A DNA stretch of 64,000 nt from Strongyloides papillosus. Its lineage: Eukaryota > Nematoda > Chromadorea > Rhabditida > Strongyloididae. Shown piece by piece: positions 11,294-22,385 of the stretch. The first letter of the stretch is position 1. Each line of letters starts with the position of its first letter. The DNA lies in contig SRSI01000068.1 in assembly GCA_005656395.1 (NCBI GenBank), forward strand, positions 558,001 through 622,000, given 5' to 3'. The translations under genes were made by a program, and so were the position numbers. Below the pieces are notes generated by a model, which saw only the letters and a program-made list of their open reading frames with translations, did no database searches and was not told where the DNA came from.

Positions 11294-11320
11294 CATGCTA
11301 GCCTCATTGGGGCTAGTGTG
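11294..11320. other. GC-rich hairpin downstream of dld-1
   Basis: An inverted repeat with arms 11294-11303 and 11311-11320 and a 7-nt loop. The core CTAGCC/GGCTAG is perfect, and two G-U pairs and two more Watson-Crick pairs extend the stem to 10 bp. It stands out against A/T-rich flanks. It lies after the dld-1 polyadenylation signal, so it is probably outside that mRNA. No tRNA or spliced-leader RNA features surround it. Confidence 0.5.
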
Positions 11321-11670
11321 TGCTTACCTTACCCCCAATCATATACGTAAAAAAGTTTGAAAAAAAAAGTTTACTTGAGGCAACTGTTAATAAAACCATC
11401 GTGTTTCCTATACTAAATTACCTATGCCTAAGATGTCAAATAATACCCATTATCTCTACAATAAGTGCAACAAAAAAAACACTCTGTAGTACAAATTTTG
11501 TCATTAAATATTAAATAAACACCATCTAATACAAATTTCGCCATTGAATTAATTTTATTACAATTAAATACAAAAGAATTAATATTATTAATTACTAAAT
11601 ACAACATTTAGACAACTTGTAAAAAATATAACAAGCCTTACAATAAATACAACAATTACATTTAAAAATA

Positions 11671-13288
11671 CTAACGAATGAAATTATGAGGTACAATTTT
11701 AGAGCGGAAGGTTGATGCGTTGTGGCGTACATTAGGAAATAATTTCCACCAACGTAGTGACTCATCATTTGATCCTGTTATTACCGACTGCCCATCTGGT
11801 GACATAGCCTAAAAATTTTATAAATAAAAAACACTAAATAACACCAACTTACACTATATAAAACTCTTCCATCATGTCCTTTTAAAAATACCGAGGGTTT
11901 CAGACTTGGATAATCCCATACAACAACAGCATGCTCCTGGTAACCGTGTGTTGTAACTAACTGGTGTGTGTTTTTTGACCACAACAGTGTACAGATTTGC
12001 GAATTTGTCTTTACTGATTTAATGGTAGATCCAGTATTTGTATCACGAATATAGATAGTCTTACATGAAGTTCCACCACCCGTAGCTAGGACAGCACTAT
12101 GATGATGTGACCATGATAATGCTTTAACAGCAGCCGTATGTTCATTATATGTATACATGTACGTATTTTTACGTGCTGACCAAATATTTACAATATTGTC
12201 GTTACCACCGGAAGCCAAAAGATCACCGGTATTATTCCACTGTATTCCACAGACTTCATATTTATGGTTCTTCCATCTGCTTATGACGTTGTCATAGTCC
12301 CTTTGATCACGGTTAATAATGTAGCCATTTTTCGTGGCTAGTGACAACATTCCTCGTGAACCCCAGGCTAGATTTCCAACTCTTCCATAATCATTATCAC
12401 AAGAAAACAATTCAGTTTTCGTTTCAATATCCCAAATTTTAAGTTCACCGTTCCTCATGCCGAATGCTATGATGTCACCCGAGGATGAAAATTTGACTGA
12501 TGCTATATCTTCCGTGACATCACACAGTTGAGTTACTTCAGACGTCAGAGCATCGTAAAGAAATAGTCTATTTTTCAAACATACAGCAATAATGTTTTTA
12601 GATGACCAGTCTATAAGATTTGAATAGAAGTCATCAATTAAGTCAGGAGCATCCAATGTTCTATACGACTCCACAGGTATTTTTGGTTTGTTTGAGACAT
12701 TTTGGGAGAACAAACGTAGACTGGCCTCCGAGAACGGACAGGGATAAGTTAACGGCATATTAAGTCGTTGCTCGTGTCTTCTTTTGTGCACCTTCCCATA
12801 TCCATATTTAAATAACGGCGCTGGAGCGGTGGCTTTTTCGCTAACGATACCATATCCGGGAATATGCTTTGCATTTATTTTACATATGTTGCCATTGAGC
12901 ATCTCGTTCCGCAAGAGTATCTTATGCACATAGTTACTGTTAATCCTCGACTGGCAACTTCTCCCACTATGTCCATATCCTTTATTACTATCTTCAGCAT
13001 TGTCGAAGATGCTCCTCTGCAGCCCCTCATCCCATATAGAACTCCAAGTCTGTTCAGTTTCCCTTAGTGGTATGTAGCGATCACCACCCTCCCGATGACA
13101 TGGATAATTTGTATACTGAATTGAACCATCCTAAAAAAAATTACCATATAAAAAATGATAATTAAAAAACTTACGCTCCCAACATATCTTGATGGAGTTC
13201 TCCTTATTGCCTTCTGTGATACAAGAAGCGCTAGTGGACTGCTGAAGTTCTCTTTTTTATCAGGCGTATAGAGAGATTTTTTCATCAT
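11671..13288 (-). CDS. fzr-1: APC/C activator Cdh1/FZR1 (fizzy-related)
   Basis: WD40 adaptor that recruits substrates to the anaphase-promoting complex late in mitosis and in G1. Three exons: 13175-13288, 11853-13130 and 11671-11808, with two 44-nt introns; 509 residues, against 496 for human FZR1. The C-box DRYIPLR is at 55-61. LLRNEML matches the Cdh1 LLKNELL motif. The WD40 propeller fills the rest; Cdh1-type signatures include TSEVTQLCD, THGY, RVLYSAMSPDG and GSNDESLRWW. The last residues are IR, the tail that docks on APC3. These points favour Cdh1 over Cdc20. An ORF-only model misses both the N-terminal exon and the IR-bearing last exon. The topoisomerase gene lies 520 bp upstream on the same strand. 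Confidence 0.95.
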
Positions 13289-13808
13289 TTTTTACAGAAA
13301 AGGAGATGTAATCAAAAAATTATAATGGTAATCACTTTAAGTTGGTTTACTCCGTGAAATGATTCTCAGATTATCTTGTCAAGAAAAAGAGAAATTCTCT
13401 GGTATTTATAAAAGGAATCTTTTAGCTTTGATTGGTGAACTTTGATACGCTCTTAATGATTTAAGGGTAATAATTTGCAAAAAGTGAATATATTTCATCA
13501 ATATATATTTTAGAAGAAAGAATGTTTGTGTAACAATAATGGCTATATTTTGTAGGTATCATTCCAAAAGAATGGTATTTTCATATGTTGTGACATTGTT
13601 AATCAAAAAAATTGTCAGTTCATAATTAAGTAATAATTTATATTATATCATAAAGAAACAGTTCTTATTGACGGAACAAGTATTTACAATAATTAATAGT
13701 ACATTCCCAAACCTTTTGTGAGGCGCGATATGTGGCAAAGTTTTAGTCCGATTAAAAATGATAATTGATAATATAACAATGTTATGGATAGACAGGTACA
13801 ATTACATC
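13289..13808. other. Intergenic, top-3 to fzr-1
   Basis: A+T-rich spacer between two minus-strand genes, holding the top-3 3' end and fzr-1 upstream DNA. No gene was seen. Confidence 0.6.
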
Positions 13809-15908
13809 CTAATTTTGTTCACACCATTGAAAGAAATTACAACGTTTATCATGTGACAATGACGTTGCACAGGCATAGAAAAGTTTTCCATTATTTGCTC
13901 CACCTTTTTTTACAGTGTAAATTGCTGAAGGTTTCTTACAATGGCATTTGACTGATTCTGATAATTTTAAGTCAGGATCTTGTAGTGGATTTTGTGAAGT
14001 ACCCTCGTTATTTTTCTCCCACAAATTATTATTATTTTTAACTTCATTCTCAAAGTAATCACCGAAAACCTCTATTTGTCCTTCAACATTTTCAAAAATA
14101 CGTTTGTAATTGCCAAGTTGGTGCGAAAGAACATCTTCTTTTGTCTTTTCTCCATTACATATTGAAAGTAAATCCTTCTCTAGATCAGCTCTTAAATTGG
14201 GTTTACTTAATTGATATCCCAAAAGATTATAAGATTCTACTAAAGCAAGACCAATGGCGCTAGGAACAAATCTTCTATCCTTGTCCAAGGAACAATATTT
14301 TCTTTTTTGGATAGTTTCTATGTGTTCAGCATGGGTTGCGTCAGTTCCAATACCATATTTATCCATAAGGCCAATTAAATCACTTTCATTTAACAATGCT
14401 GGAGGTGTTGTTGTACCCTCATGAATGTCAATCTCTAGATTTTCTGATACCTCTTCACCTTTGATATATTTTGGTATTGTTTTACTAGCCCATTTGTCAT
14501 AAGGGTATACTTCTAAATAGCCTTTATCTTCAATATGAAGTCCAGAAGCTTTAAATACCTCCTCACCAATGGTCATTGTTATAGTTGTCTCCTGTCCTTT
14601 AGCATCTCTTGAGCAACATGCAAGAAAATGCCTTACAATCAATTCATAAACACTAAACATTTCATCATCTTGAAGTTCATCTTCTTTGACATGGACCAAT
14701 GGATAGATAGGGGGATGTGCTTTATCACTCTTCTTACCGTTTTTTGGTTTTGGACCACCTGTATTCAAGATTTCATCTGCAAATTGACCCCAAGAAGGAT
14801 TAGCTACTTGCTTGTTTATTAATGTAGACAGATCAAGTTTTTCTGGAAATATAGTTGTTTCCGTTCTTGGATAAGAAATATATCCTTTTGAGTACAGTTT
14901 TTCTGCTAAATCCATGGCTTTTTTGGCACTCATTTTAAGAACACGAATAGCTAACTTTTCTAAACAAATTGTATCCATAGGAACAGGTCTTTTTTTTGAT
15001 TTAGGACTCCTTTTAACAGAGACAATCTTTGCTGAAGATATATTATCTTTACATGTCGTTAAATAAGATTCAACATCCGTTTGAGAAAATAGTCTACCTC
15101 GTTCCCAAGTAAATTCAGTCTTTATATTATCCTTCATGTGAAAAGTGCGTAATTTCCAAAATCTTTCAGGTATAAAATTCTTCACAGCCACATATCTATC
15201 AACAACAAATCCAAGCGTCGGAAATTGACAAGATCCATAAGAAATAAGATTATTATTATTATTATCACTATTTGAATTACGTAACATAACTGGAAATCGT
15301 TTCTTTAGATATATTGTTTGTAGCCTCGTGAATGCAGCACCAATTCTTAAGTCTAATTCTATTCGGCAATCAACGGCATTTATCACGTTTTGATCCAATT
15401 TTGTTAGATTTTCTAGGGCATTTTTAATTGCATGAGGTGTAATTTCAGAGAAACGAGCACGGTAGATGTCGATGTCTTTGTTGAATTTTGAGCATGTATT
15501 TGCAATCTCTCCACCAATATTTTCTCCTTCGCGATCACAATCTGTCCATATTACTAGTGTGCCATTTTTAGAGGAGTAATTTTTTAGTGAACTTTCAACA
15601 TCTTTTAAATCATCTATGATATATTTTCTGACAGGAGCCTCGAAAAGTTGGCTAGCAACGACATAACCCCACTTTTTGTATTTTGGTTCAAAGTCCAGTG
15701 TTAACATATGTCCTGAGACAGAGGTAGTTGATATAAGACTTTTTCTTCCTAAGACATTACCTTCAAACTCGTAAATTTTATTAAATTTTGAGAGTCCTTC
15801 TCTTCGTGAGTAGTTTCCTTGTGAAAGGACTTTAGCTATAGATTTCGCGGCTTCATTTTTCTCTGCAACAAACAATACTTTTGCTGCTCCGTTGATAAAT
15901 TTACTCAT
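13809..15908 (-). CDS. top-3: DNA topoisomerase III alpha
   Basis: Type IA topoisomerase that, with a BLM-type helicase, decatenates and dissolves double Holliday junctions. One exon, 699 residues. The TOPRIM domain is N-terminal (VLFVAEKNEAAKSIAKVL; acidic metal-binding triad in DCDRE at 123-127). The catalytic tyrosine is Y346 in ISYPRTETT. The core toroid continues to about residue 600. The C terminus (about 650-699) carries one GRF-type zinc finger (CHCKKP...FYAC...CNFFQWC), shorter than the multi-finger tail of the human enzyme. The ATG at 15908 begins just before the conserved start of the TOPRIM domain; no mitochondrial leader is evident. TOP3B is less likely because of the GRF finger and close alpha-type motifs. 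Confidence 0.95.
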   Translation of the reverse strand: MSKFINGAAKVLFVAEKNEAAKSIAKVLSQGNYSRREGLSKFNKIYEFEGNVLGRKSLISTTSVSGHMLTLDFEPKYKKWGYVVASQLFEAPVRKYIIDDLKDVESSLKNYSSKNGTLVIWTDCDREGENIGGEIANTCSKFNKDIDIYRARFSEITPHAIKNALENLTKLDQNVINAVDCRIELDLRIGAAFTRLQTIYLKKRFPVMLRNSNSDNNNNNLISYGSCQFPTLGFVVDRYVAVKNFIPERFWKLRTFHMKDNIKTEFTWERGRLFSQTDVESYLTTCKDNISSAKIVSVKRSPKSKKRPVPMDTICLEKLAIRVLKMSAKKAMDLAEKLYSKGYISYPRTETTIFPEKLDLSTLINKQVANPSWGQFADEILNTGGPKPKNGKKSDKAHPPIYPLVHVKEDELQDDEMFSVYELIVRHFLACCSRDAKGQETTITMTIGEEVFKASGLHIEDKGYLEVYPYDKWASKTIPKYIKGEEVSENLEIDIHEGTTTPPALLNESDLIGLMDKYGIGTDATHAEHIETIQKRKYCSLDKDRRFVPSAIGLALVESYNLLGYQLSKPNLRADLEKDLLSICNGEKTKEDVLSHQLGNYKRIFENVEGQIEVFGDYFENEVKNNNNLWEKNNEGTSQNPLQDPDLKLSESVKCHCKKPSAIYTVKKGGANNGKLFYACATSLSHDKRCNFFQWCEQN

Positions 15909-18170
15909 AAATACTTTTGAGATAATTAATGGGAATTGGGGGAATGAAAAAGTTTGTTTCTTTTTCCTTATTGTTTTGACAGGCGTTTTCTCTAAAAAGA
16001 TAATTTAAAAATTCCTTTTTTTGCTTTCAATAATCATTCACTATATTTGTCTTTAAATAGAAAACCACAATAAATCAAAAAATTAGCTCTCTATATTATA
16101 AGAGTATGGGTATGATAAAAAAGAATGTACTTTTATCAACAATGTTTGGGATTTTGTATCTGTAACTTTTTCTTTAACACGATTTTTGTTTACTTCCCCT
16201 TTGTGATATTTATAACAAATGTTCTGGAAATTTGTTTCGGAAATTAGTTGAGCATGTCAAATTGTGTATGTATTTAAATTTTTAGAATGTTATGTCGTCT
16301 TATATGTTGAAAGAAACTAGAGATATTCTGTAATCACATGAAATTTATTTCTAATTTAGTATAAAAAACACAAACGGTTTTTCTATGAATACATTGTTGT
16401 GGACTACATTTTTAAATAATTATATCTAATTTATTTCACTAATATTTTATCAAAGCTTTACAAGTAAAGCATTTTCAAGATTTTAAAACTCTTGAAATTC
16501 CATTAAAACAAAATTCAGCGAAAAATTTAAAGTATACATTTTTTGATGGATGTATTAAAATAATTACTTTACTTTGTCCTTTAAATATTTACACTTTATT
16601 ACATGATAATAAGTTTCATATCAAAGAATTAACTGTCCTTTAAATAACTTGTTAAAAAAACTAATATAGAATAGATTATTCATTAACTAAAAAATATAGA
16701 AATTTTGAGTGGATGTAAAAAAACAACTTTTTTAATTGGTAGTATATTTAGAAATAATAACTATAATTTTGTTTTAATTATCTTTATAATTAAATGATAA
16801 TTGTTTTGTATTAAATTTTAAAAATATCATAAAAATGAGTCTAGTAAATTTTAATTAAACTAATAAATTTATCGTAAAAATTAGGGGCGCTCGAGAATTC
16901 TAATTTTAAAATAACCATATCAACAAAAACTTTAAATTATCAATAATTTATTTTTAGGTTTTTTTTTAATTTAAACATAAATAATTTATATCCTTCCTAT
17001 CAAATTATTTTCAAGAAATTTTTATAACAAATAAATTTAAATGTGTAGAAAAAGAAATTTAATGAATAGTAGTGTATAATGCCAGCTTAAAAATAGTTGA
17101 GATTGTATTTTTTAATAATCAAAACTTTAAACAACCACATATATCTTCAAAATGTAATATTTTATTGTCAAATTGATAAAAACATACTCTAAAAATATAC
17201 TATTTTGTATATTTTACTGAAGTACTAATAACAAATGTCCACACAAAAATTTCATTTTTTCTCTCAAACAAAAAATGATAGAATTTTCCACATCGTATAT
17301 TCAATAAACATTTTATATTAAAAATTACACAATATCCAACGTTATTATAAAATGTGAATATGTAATTTATGTTTTTTTCATTAAAAGATTTCTCAAATAC
17401 AATGATAACATAAATATTATTTCCAATTCTATTTTAAAATAATTATTAATTTTTCTATTTTCTAAAATTACATTCCTAGAAATGTTTTTATTTTTTTCAA
17501 ACATAATTTTTAGTATATCAGCCTATCGTAATTATAACTATAATTTTGATGTTTTTTTTATACTAATTATTTTTAAAAGCATATTTAATGACATTTCTTA
17601 AAAGTATTAAATCATGCTAAATTAATAATATATTAAGTATTGTAAAAACATCCCGTTATAAATAGTTTTAATTCCCATAAATGCATTGAACGTTAAGTTG
17701 CTTTTTTTGATTTATTTAAAACCTGTTTATAATACTTATTTTCTATTGATATTTACAGATATTTTTTTTCTAAAAAACACGTATAAATTATTTTGGTATT
17801 ATATTAAAAACTCAAAAAAGTTTTCTTTTAACAATCGTAAGTATAACTAAAACTTTTTATTATAAATACTATGTACAAATATTTTAAAAAATTTTAAAAG
17901 CAAATATTCCTCAGTTTATGACAAATATTAAATTTTTTTGTTTGTTATCACAAATCTTGACGTAATAGCTTTATATCGATAAATTTAACTACCTCTTGAA
18001 ACTATTTAATAATATCAATTTGTATATTTTTTTTCATGTAATAAAGCGTTAAGTTCCTAGCTGGCAAAGTGTTTGTAATTCGTAGAGAAACATCTACTTT
18101 AATATTGAATAATAGATACAAAAACAAGACTATTGGATATTTTTTAGTCGTTTTTATAGATAACTTTACA
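15909..18170. other. Intergenic, 2.3 kb, very A+T rich
   Basis: No supported ORF, RNA gene or long repeat on either strand; many poly-A and poly-T runs. The right end is the upstream region of the first F-box gene. Confidence 0.6.
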
Positions 18171-19222
18171 ATGGAACCCGAAAGAAATACTTCTACCTTC
18201 ATTCTTCAATTACTTCCAAGTGAAATATTGAAGTTTGTCCTTAATAAAGTTGACTGGAAAACAATATACAATCTTAGATTAGTATCAAGATTCTACAACA
18301 ACTTCATTAAGCATAATCTTTATTCTTTACCAAAGCCAAAAATGGAAGAACTTACAATCAAAAGTATCTACACAAAATATGGTACTAAAATCAAATTTTA
18401 CTGTACCTGTGAAAACAAAGATATTAAAGTTAATTTTTTTTCTCCCCCTAATAGAGTATGTTTTTTAAATTTACTTTATATTTTAATTATTTTCACACAC
18501 ACTTATCTTCTCTTTTCTTTTTTTCGTTTTTTTTTAATTTAGAAAATAATTTATATTAAAAAATAGAGAAATATCTTAAGAGAATGGATTTAACAAGTTC
18601 TTCAATAATTGTTATTGATATAATTGGTCAATCAAAAGTCTTTGAAATGTGTAATCGTTATTTTAAAGAAGGTTCTTCAGTATATAATTTGACAATCAAC
18701 GTTGAGAGATGCTCAGAATTTGATGATTTCACAAGTTTTATACAGAAATTTAAAAATATTACTTATATGGAGATGACAAAATTGTGTTTTAGTAATAAAA
18801 CCATTCCTTTAAGTTATAGATTGCCAATAATCAATGATATGGAAAGTTTATCACTTGTTGAGTGTCAATGTACAAACTTTATTAACTTTCAAATGATTGG
18901 TGATATATTGATGAGTACTAAAAAACTTAAATTTTTGATTTTATCATCAAATTCTGAGGATCTTGAGGTTGTTTTGAAGAAAAATATTAGGAAAAGGCAT
19001 ACCTTTCTTATTGGTAAAGAGAACAGTGGTGTTGATAATGATAATGGTAATTCAAGTAGGGATGATGAAGATAATGAAGCAGAACTTGATGGAACGATTT
19101 CATCTAAAACTTATTTTATTAGTGGTGAAGAAAATGAATCTGATAAGAATGTAAGTCGTGTTACTGATCAACCATGTACAAAATGGGTTGCTGCACCTAA
19201 TTTTTATATAGCATATTTGTAA
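18171..19222 (+). CDS. F-box-like protein, short, with uncertain intron
   Basis: The N terminus holds an F-box-like motif, LLPSEILKFVLNKVDWKTIY followed by NLRLVSRFYNNFI (about residues 14-46), which would bind Skp1 in an SCF ubiquitin ligase. Proposed exons are 18171-18455 and 18581-19222, giving 308 residues. The second part reads like the Leu-rich tail of the other F-box genes here but is shorter and ends in an acidic stretch. The donor GTATGT at 18456 is good. The strongest acceptor (TTTAATTTAG, ending about 18541) leads to a stop in all three frames, so a weaker CTTAAG acceptor at 18580 was used. At 125 nt this intron is longer than most here. The locus could instead be a damaged gene with a premature stop. 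Confidence 0.5.
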
Positions 19223-20010
19223 AACATTAAATCTATAAAAAAATTCAATATTTTATTACTTTAAACATTAATTAAATATTTTCATTTTAATTTAATACCA
19301 AATGAATATTTTATTGATATATTATCATATAGATGACTTAATTGAAAGTACATTTAACTAAATTTTATTGTTTTATGTCTTTTCCAATTTAGCGACAATT
19401 TCAAAATAAATCTTATTTTTTCTCTTAATTAGTTAAATAAAATTTACAATCTTTTCTGTAACATATATTGTAATTGACTTCTCATTGAAAAGTTTAAAAC
19501 ATTTCTTAATGCTATGAGATGATTTTTATATAAAAAATTTATTTCTAACATTTCCATTAAAATAATAATATTTTCCAATGTAAATAATATGCACTAATCT
19601 AACAATTCATTATTTAAATTTTATAAAGATTAAAAATCTTATCAAAAGAAATTATACCCATATAAAAACTTTGACGTCATTTTTAATGAAAAAAAAATTA
19701 TTTACTTAATTATAATAATGTAAAGTTTTTAAGTTTTAATTATATTGATATAAGTTTGTTCTCCTAATGCTCTTAATAATGTTAAACTAATATTCTAAAT
19801 AAAAGAGCTTTTAATTATATTTTACAAACCAAAATTAAATTTAAAAACTTATTAAAGCATAAATAATTTATAAACTTTTTACTAGTTAAGTGAGAAAACA
19901 ATTCCGATCTTTAATTGTTAGTATTTATATATATGATCTTAAAATTTTTTACACAAATTATCTTAATAGTTATGATTATAAAATTAATAATAGATAAATA
20001 CTAGAATATT
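19223..20010. other. Intergenic between convergent genes
   Basis: A+T-rich DNA with no supported gene or repeat; it holds the 3' ends of the F-box gene (plus) and the glycine-rich gene (minus). Confidence 0.6.
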
Positions 20011-21925
20011 TTAAGTTTCCACTTCTTCATAAACGATATGTACCTCTACTTTATTATCCTTCTTCTTCTTCTTCTTTTTTTTCTTCTTTTTATTTGTTGA
20101 ATCACCATTATTATTTGCAGCATTTGCTTTATGTTTTGCTATATCTTCTCCATCACCTGGCAACAATACATATTTATTATCGTCATCTTCAAGATCCTCC
20201 TGTGATTTTTGTCCTGGTTTTTTTGTTCTTCCAATCATTATACCTGTTTTGGTTTCAATACTGTGAGCATCTAGAATAAAGAAAGTTTAAGAAAAATATT
20301 TTTTTATCCTTACCATGTATAGCTGTATTCATCAAAGTGCTAGAATCTTGAGTTGTACTAGAAGTTCTTGAATTTGTGATAGCGGTTACCATACTTGCGG
20401 CCATCTGGGCACTTTTAACATCCTCAATAATAGCCTTATTATTGCTCTTAATATCTGTAGCTTTACTACTTCTTTCTGATACAAATTCATTACGATTAAC
20501 CAGTCCAGCAGGATTTGTTTTAATATCATTTTTGGTAGATGTAGCTTTATCAAGTTTAGAACGCTCATTACCACTACTTTGAGTTGGATCAGCAATTGTG
20601 CCTTTAGTTTTATCTCCTCCTGGCGATTCTGGCTCTTCAGCACCTGGATTTCCAGCAATTCCTTTCAATTGACTTCGTCCACCATTTCTTCTTGATACAT
20701 TCTTGTCATCATCAGCATTTCTATTAGTAGTGTTTCCAGAAACACCATTCTGATTTTCTTGAATTAAATTAACGTTATCACCTTTGGCACCGTCACTTCC
20801 AATTGGTTCATTGCCTACACCATTTTCTTTAAAATGTTTCTTTGTACCTTGTTCTTCTGTTTGATTTTTACGAGGAACAAACTTCTGATTAGTAGCATAT
20901 CCAGAATTATCTTTAGCATTGGCCATAGCTGGTGTTAAGTAGCCACTTGCATCTTTCACACCACCAACACCAGTTTTTTTTATTTGACTTTGCCCTCCAT
21001 TTCCTCCTGTTGGATTCTCATTACCTTGTTCTGCAAATGGATATTGTCCAACTTGTACATTTGATGGATATTGAGCACCACCACCTTGTTTATTATTTGT
21101 GCTAATGGAGGCAGCGTTATTAGCAGCTGTTACTGGTGACAAAGGATTATTTAGACTTTTGGTACCACCTCCTCCTGGAGATTCATTACCTCCACCAGAA
21201 TATTTATTTTTGGTGTTACTAGAGGCAACATTATTAGTAGCTATTCCTGGTGACAAATTAGAATTCAGACTTTTGGTACCACCTCCTCCTGGAGATTCAT
21301 TAACTCCACCAGAATATTTACTATTGGTATTATTAGAAGTTCCGTTACTAGCAGCTGCTCCTGGCGATAAATTAGTATTTGGATTTTTAGCACCACCTCC
21401 TCCTGGTGATTCACTACCTCCACCAGTATATTTCTGATTAAGATATCCAGAACTTCCGTTAGTCTTAGCCATTGCAGGTGTTAGATAAGCACTTCCAGCT
21501 TTACCAGCGCCTCCTCCTGGAGATTCACCACCTCCACCAATGCCTTTAAACTGACTTTGACTACCTTGTCCTTTAGGTGATTGTTGACCACCACCAGAAT
21601 ATTTATCAGCAACATATCCAGAACCTCCTGTAGGATTGGTCATTGTTGGAGTATAGTAAGCACTATTAGCTTTACCACCACCTCCAAATTGATTTTGTCC
21701 ATAACTGGAATTCCCACTACCACCATGTCCAAAACCAGTGCCAGCACCTCCATAACTTGATTTTCCATTAGGTGTTTGATTAACTCCAGGTGTCAGATAG
21801 GTAGAATTATTACCTTTACCTCCATAATTTCCATTATATCCATTTCCTTTATTGTTAGTATTATTGTTGGTGCCAGACTGATAATTGTAGTTGGCACCCG
21901 GGGCCCCAAGATAGACAGATGGCAT
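20011..21925 (-). CDS. Gly/Ser/Asn-rich repeat protein with poly-Lys tract (orphan)
   Basis: Not recognised. Exons 20314-21925 and 20011-20270 join across a 43-nt intron (phase 1) to give 623 residues. The first 400 residues are low-complexity, built from modules of the form YLTPAMA..., KYSGGG and ESPGGGG. Three consecutive modules in the middle form a near-perfect 38-residue repeat. The second half is more charged (Asn, Asp, Lys, Thr). Exon 2 adds an acidic stretch, a run of nine lysines and the tail VEVHIVYEEVET. There is no signal peptide or membrane segment, so an intracellular, intrinsically disordered protein is likely. The repeated tyrosine and SP/TP sites could be phosphorylated, but that is speculation. 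Intact frames across both exons and preserved repeats argue for a real gene. Confidence 0.75.
21100..21440 (-). repeat. 114-bp tandem coding repeat, three copies
   Basis: Within the glycine-rich gene, the block with ACCACCTCCTCCTGG recurs at 21164, 21278 and 21392, a period of exactly 114 bp (38 codons). The third copy is the most diverged. The frame is kept in all. Confidence 0.85.
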
Positions 21926-22385
21926 AATTAGTAAAATAAAGAATCATCTTCATTCTTATATCGATAATTTTTAAAATAAAATTTGACTATCAATACTAAA
22001 ACAAAATGAAACGCAATGCAATTTTGAATATTATCACTTAACCAATCTCTTTTACAATTAAAAACATTTTTAATCTATAATTTATTATGATCAAATAATT
22101 GATTAAAAAAATATAATAAGATGAGACATATTAAATATAAACATCATTTAATTTTATTTGAACATTTTTAAAATAAAAAAAGATATTAAAAAAAGTTAAC
22201 AAGCTTACGTTTTACTTAAAGTAAACATATTGACATGTATAAAAGTGAAAAAAAAATGTTAGTTATTAAATAACAAAAATTTTAGCAATAAATATCAAAA
22301 ATCATGTGTTTTAATGTCATAAAGTAAAATTAACTTTTATACTTTAACATTCAATAAATTTTTTTTCATATTTTACTAACTGAAA
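21926..22385. other. Intergenic between divergent genes
   Basis: Upstream regions of the glycine-rich gene (minus) and the second F-box gene (plus). A+T rich; nothing else was seen. Confidence 0.6.
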
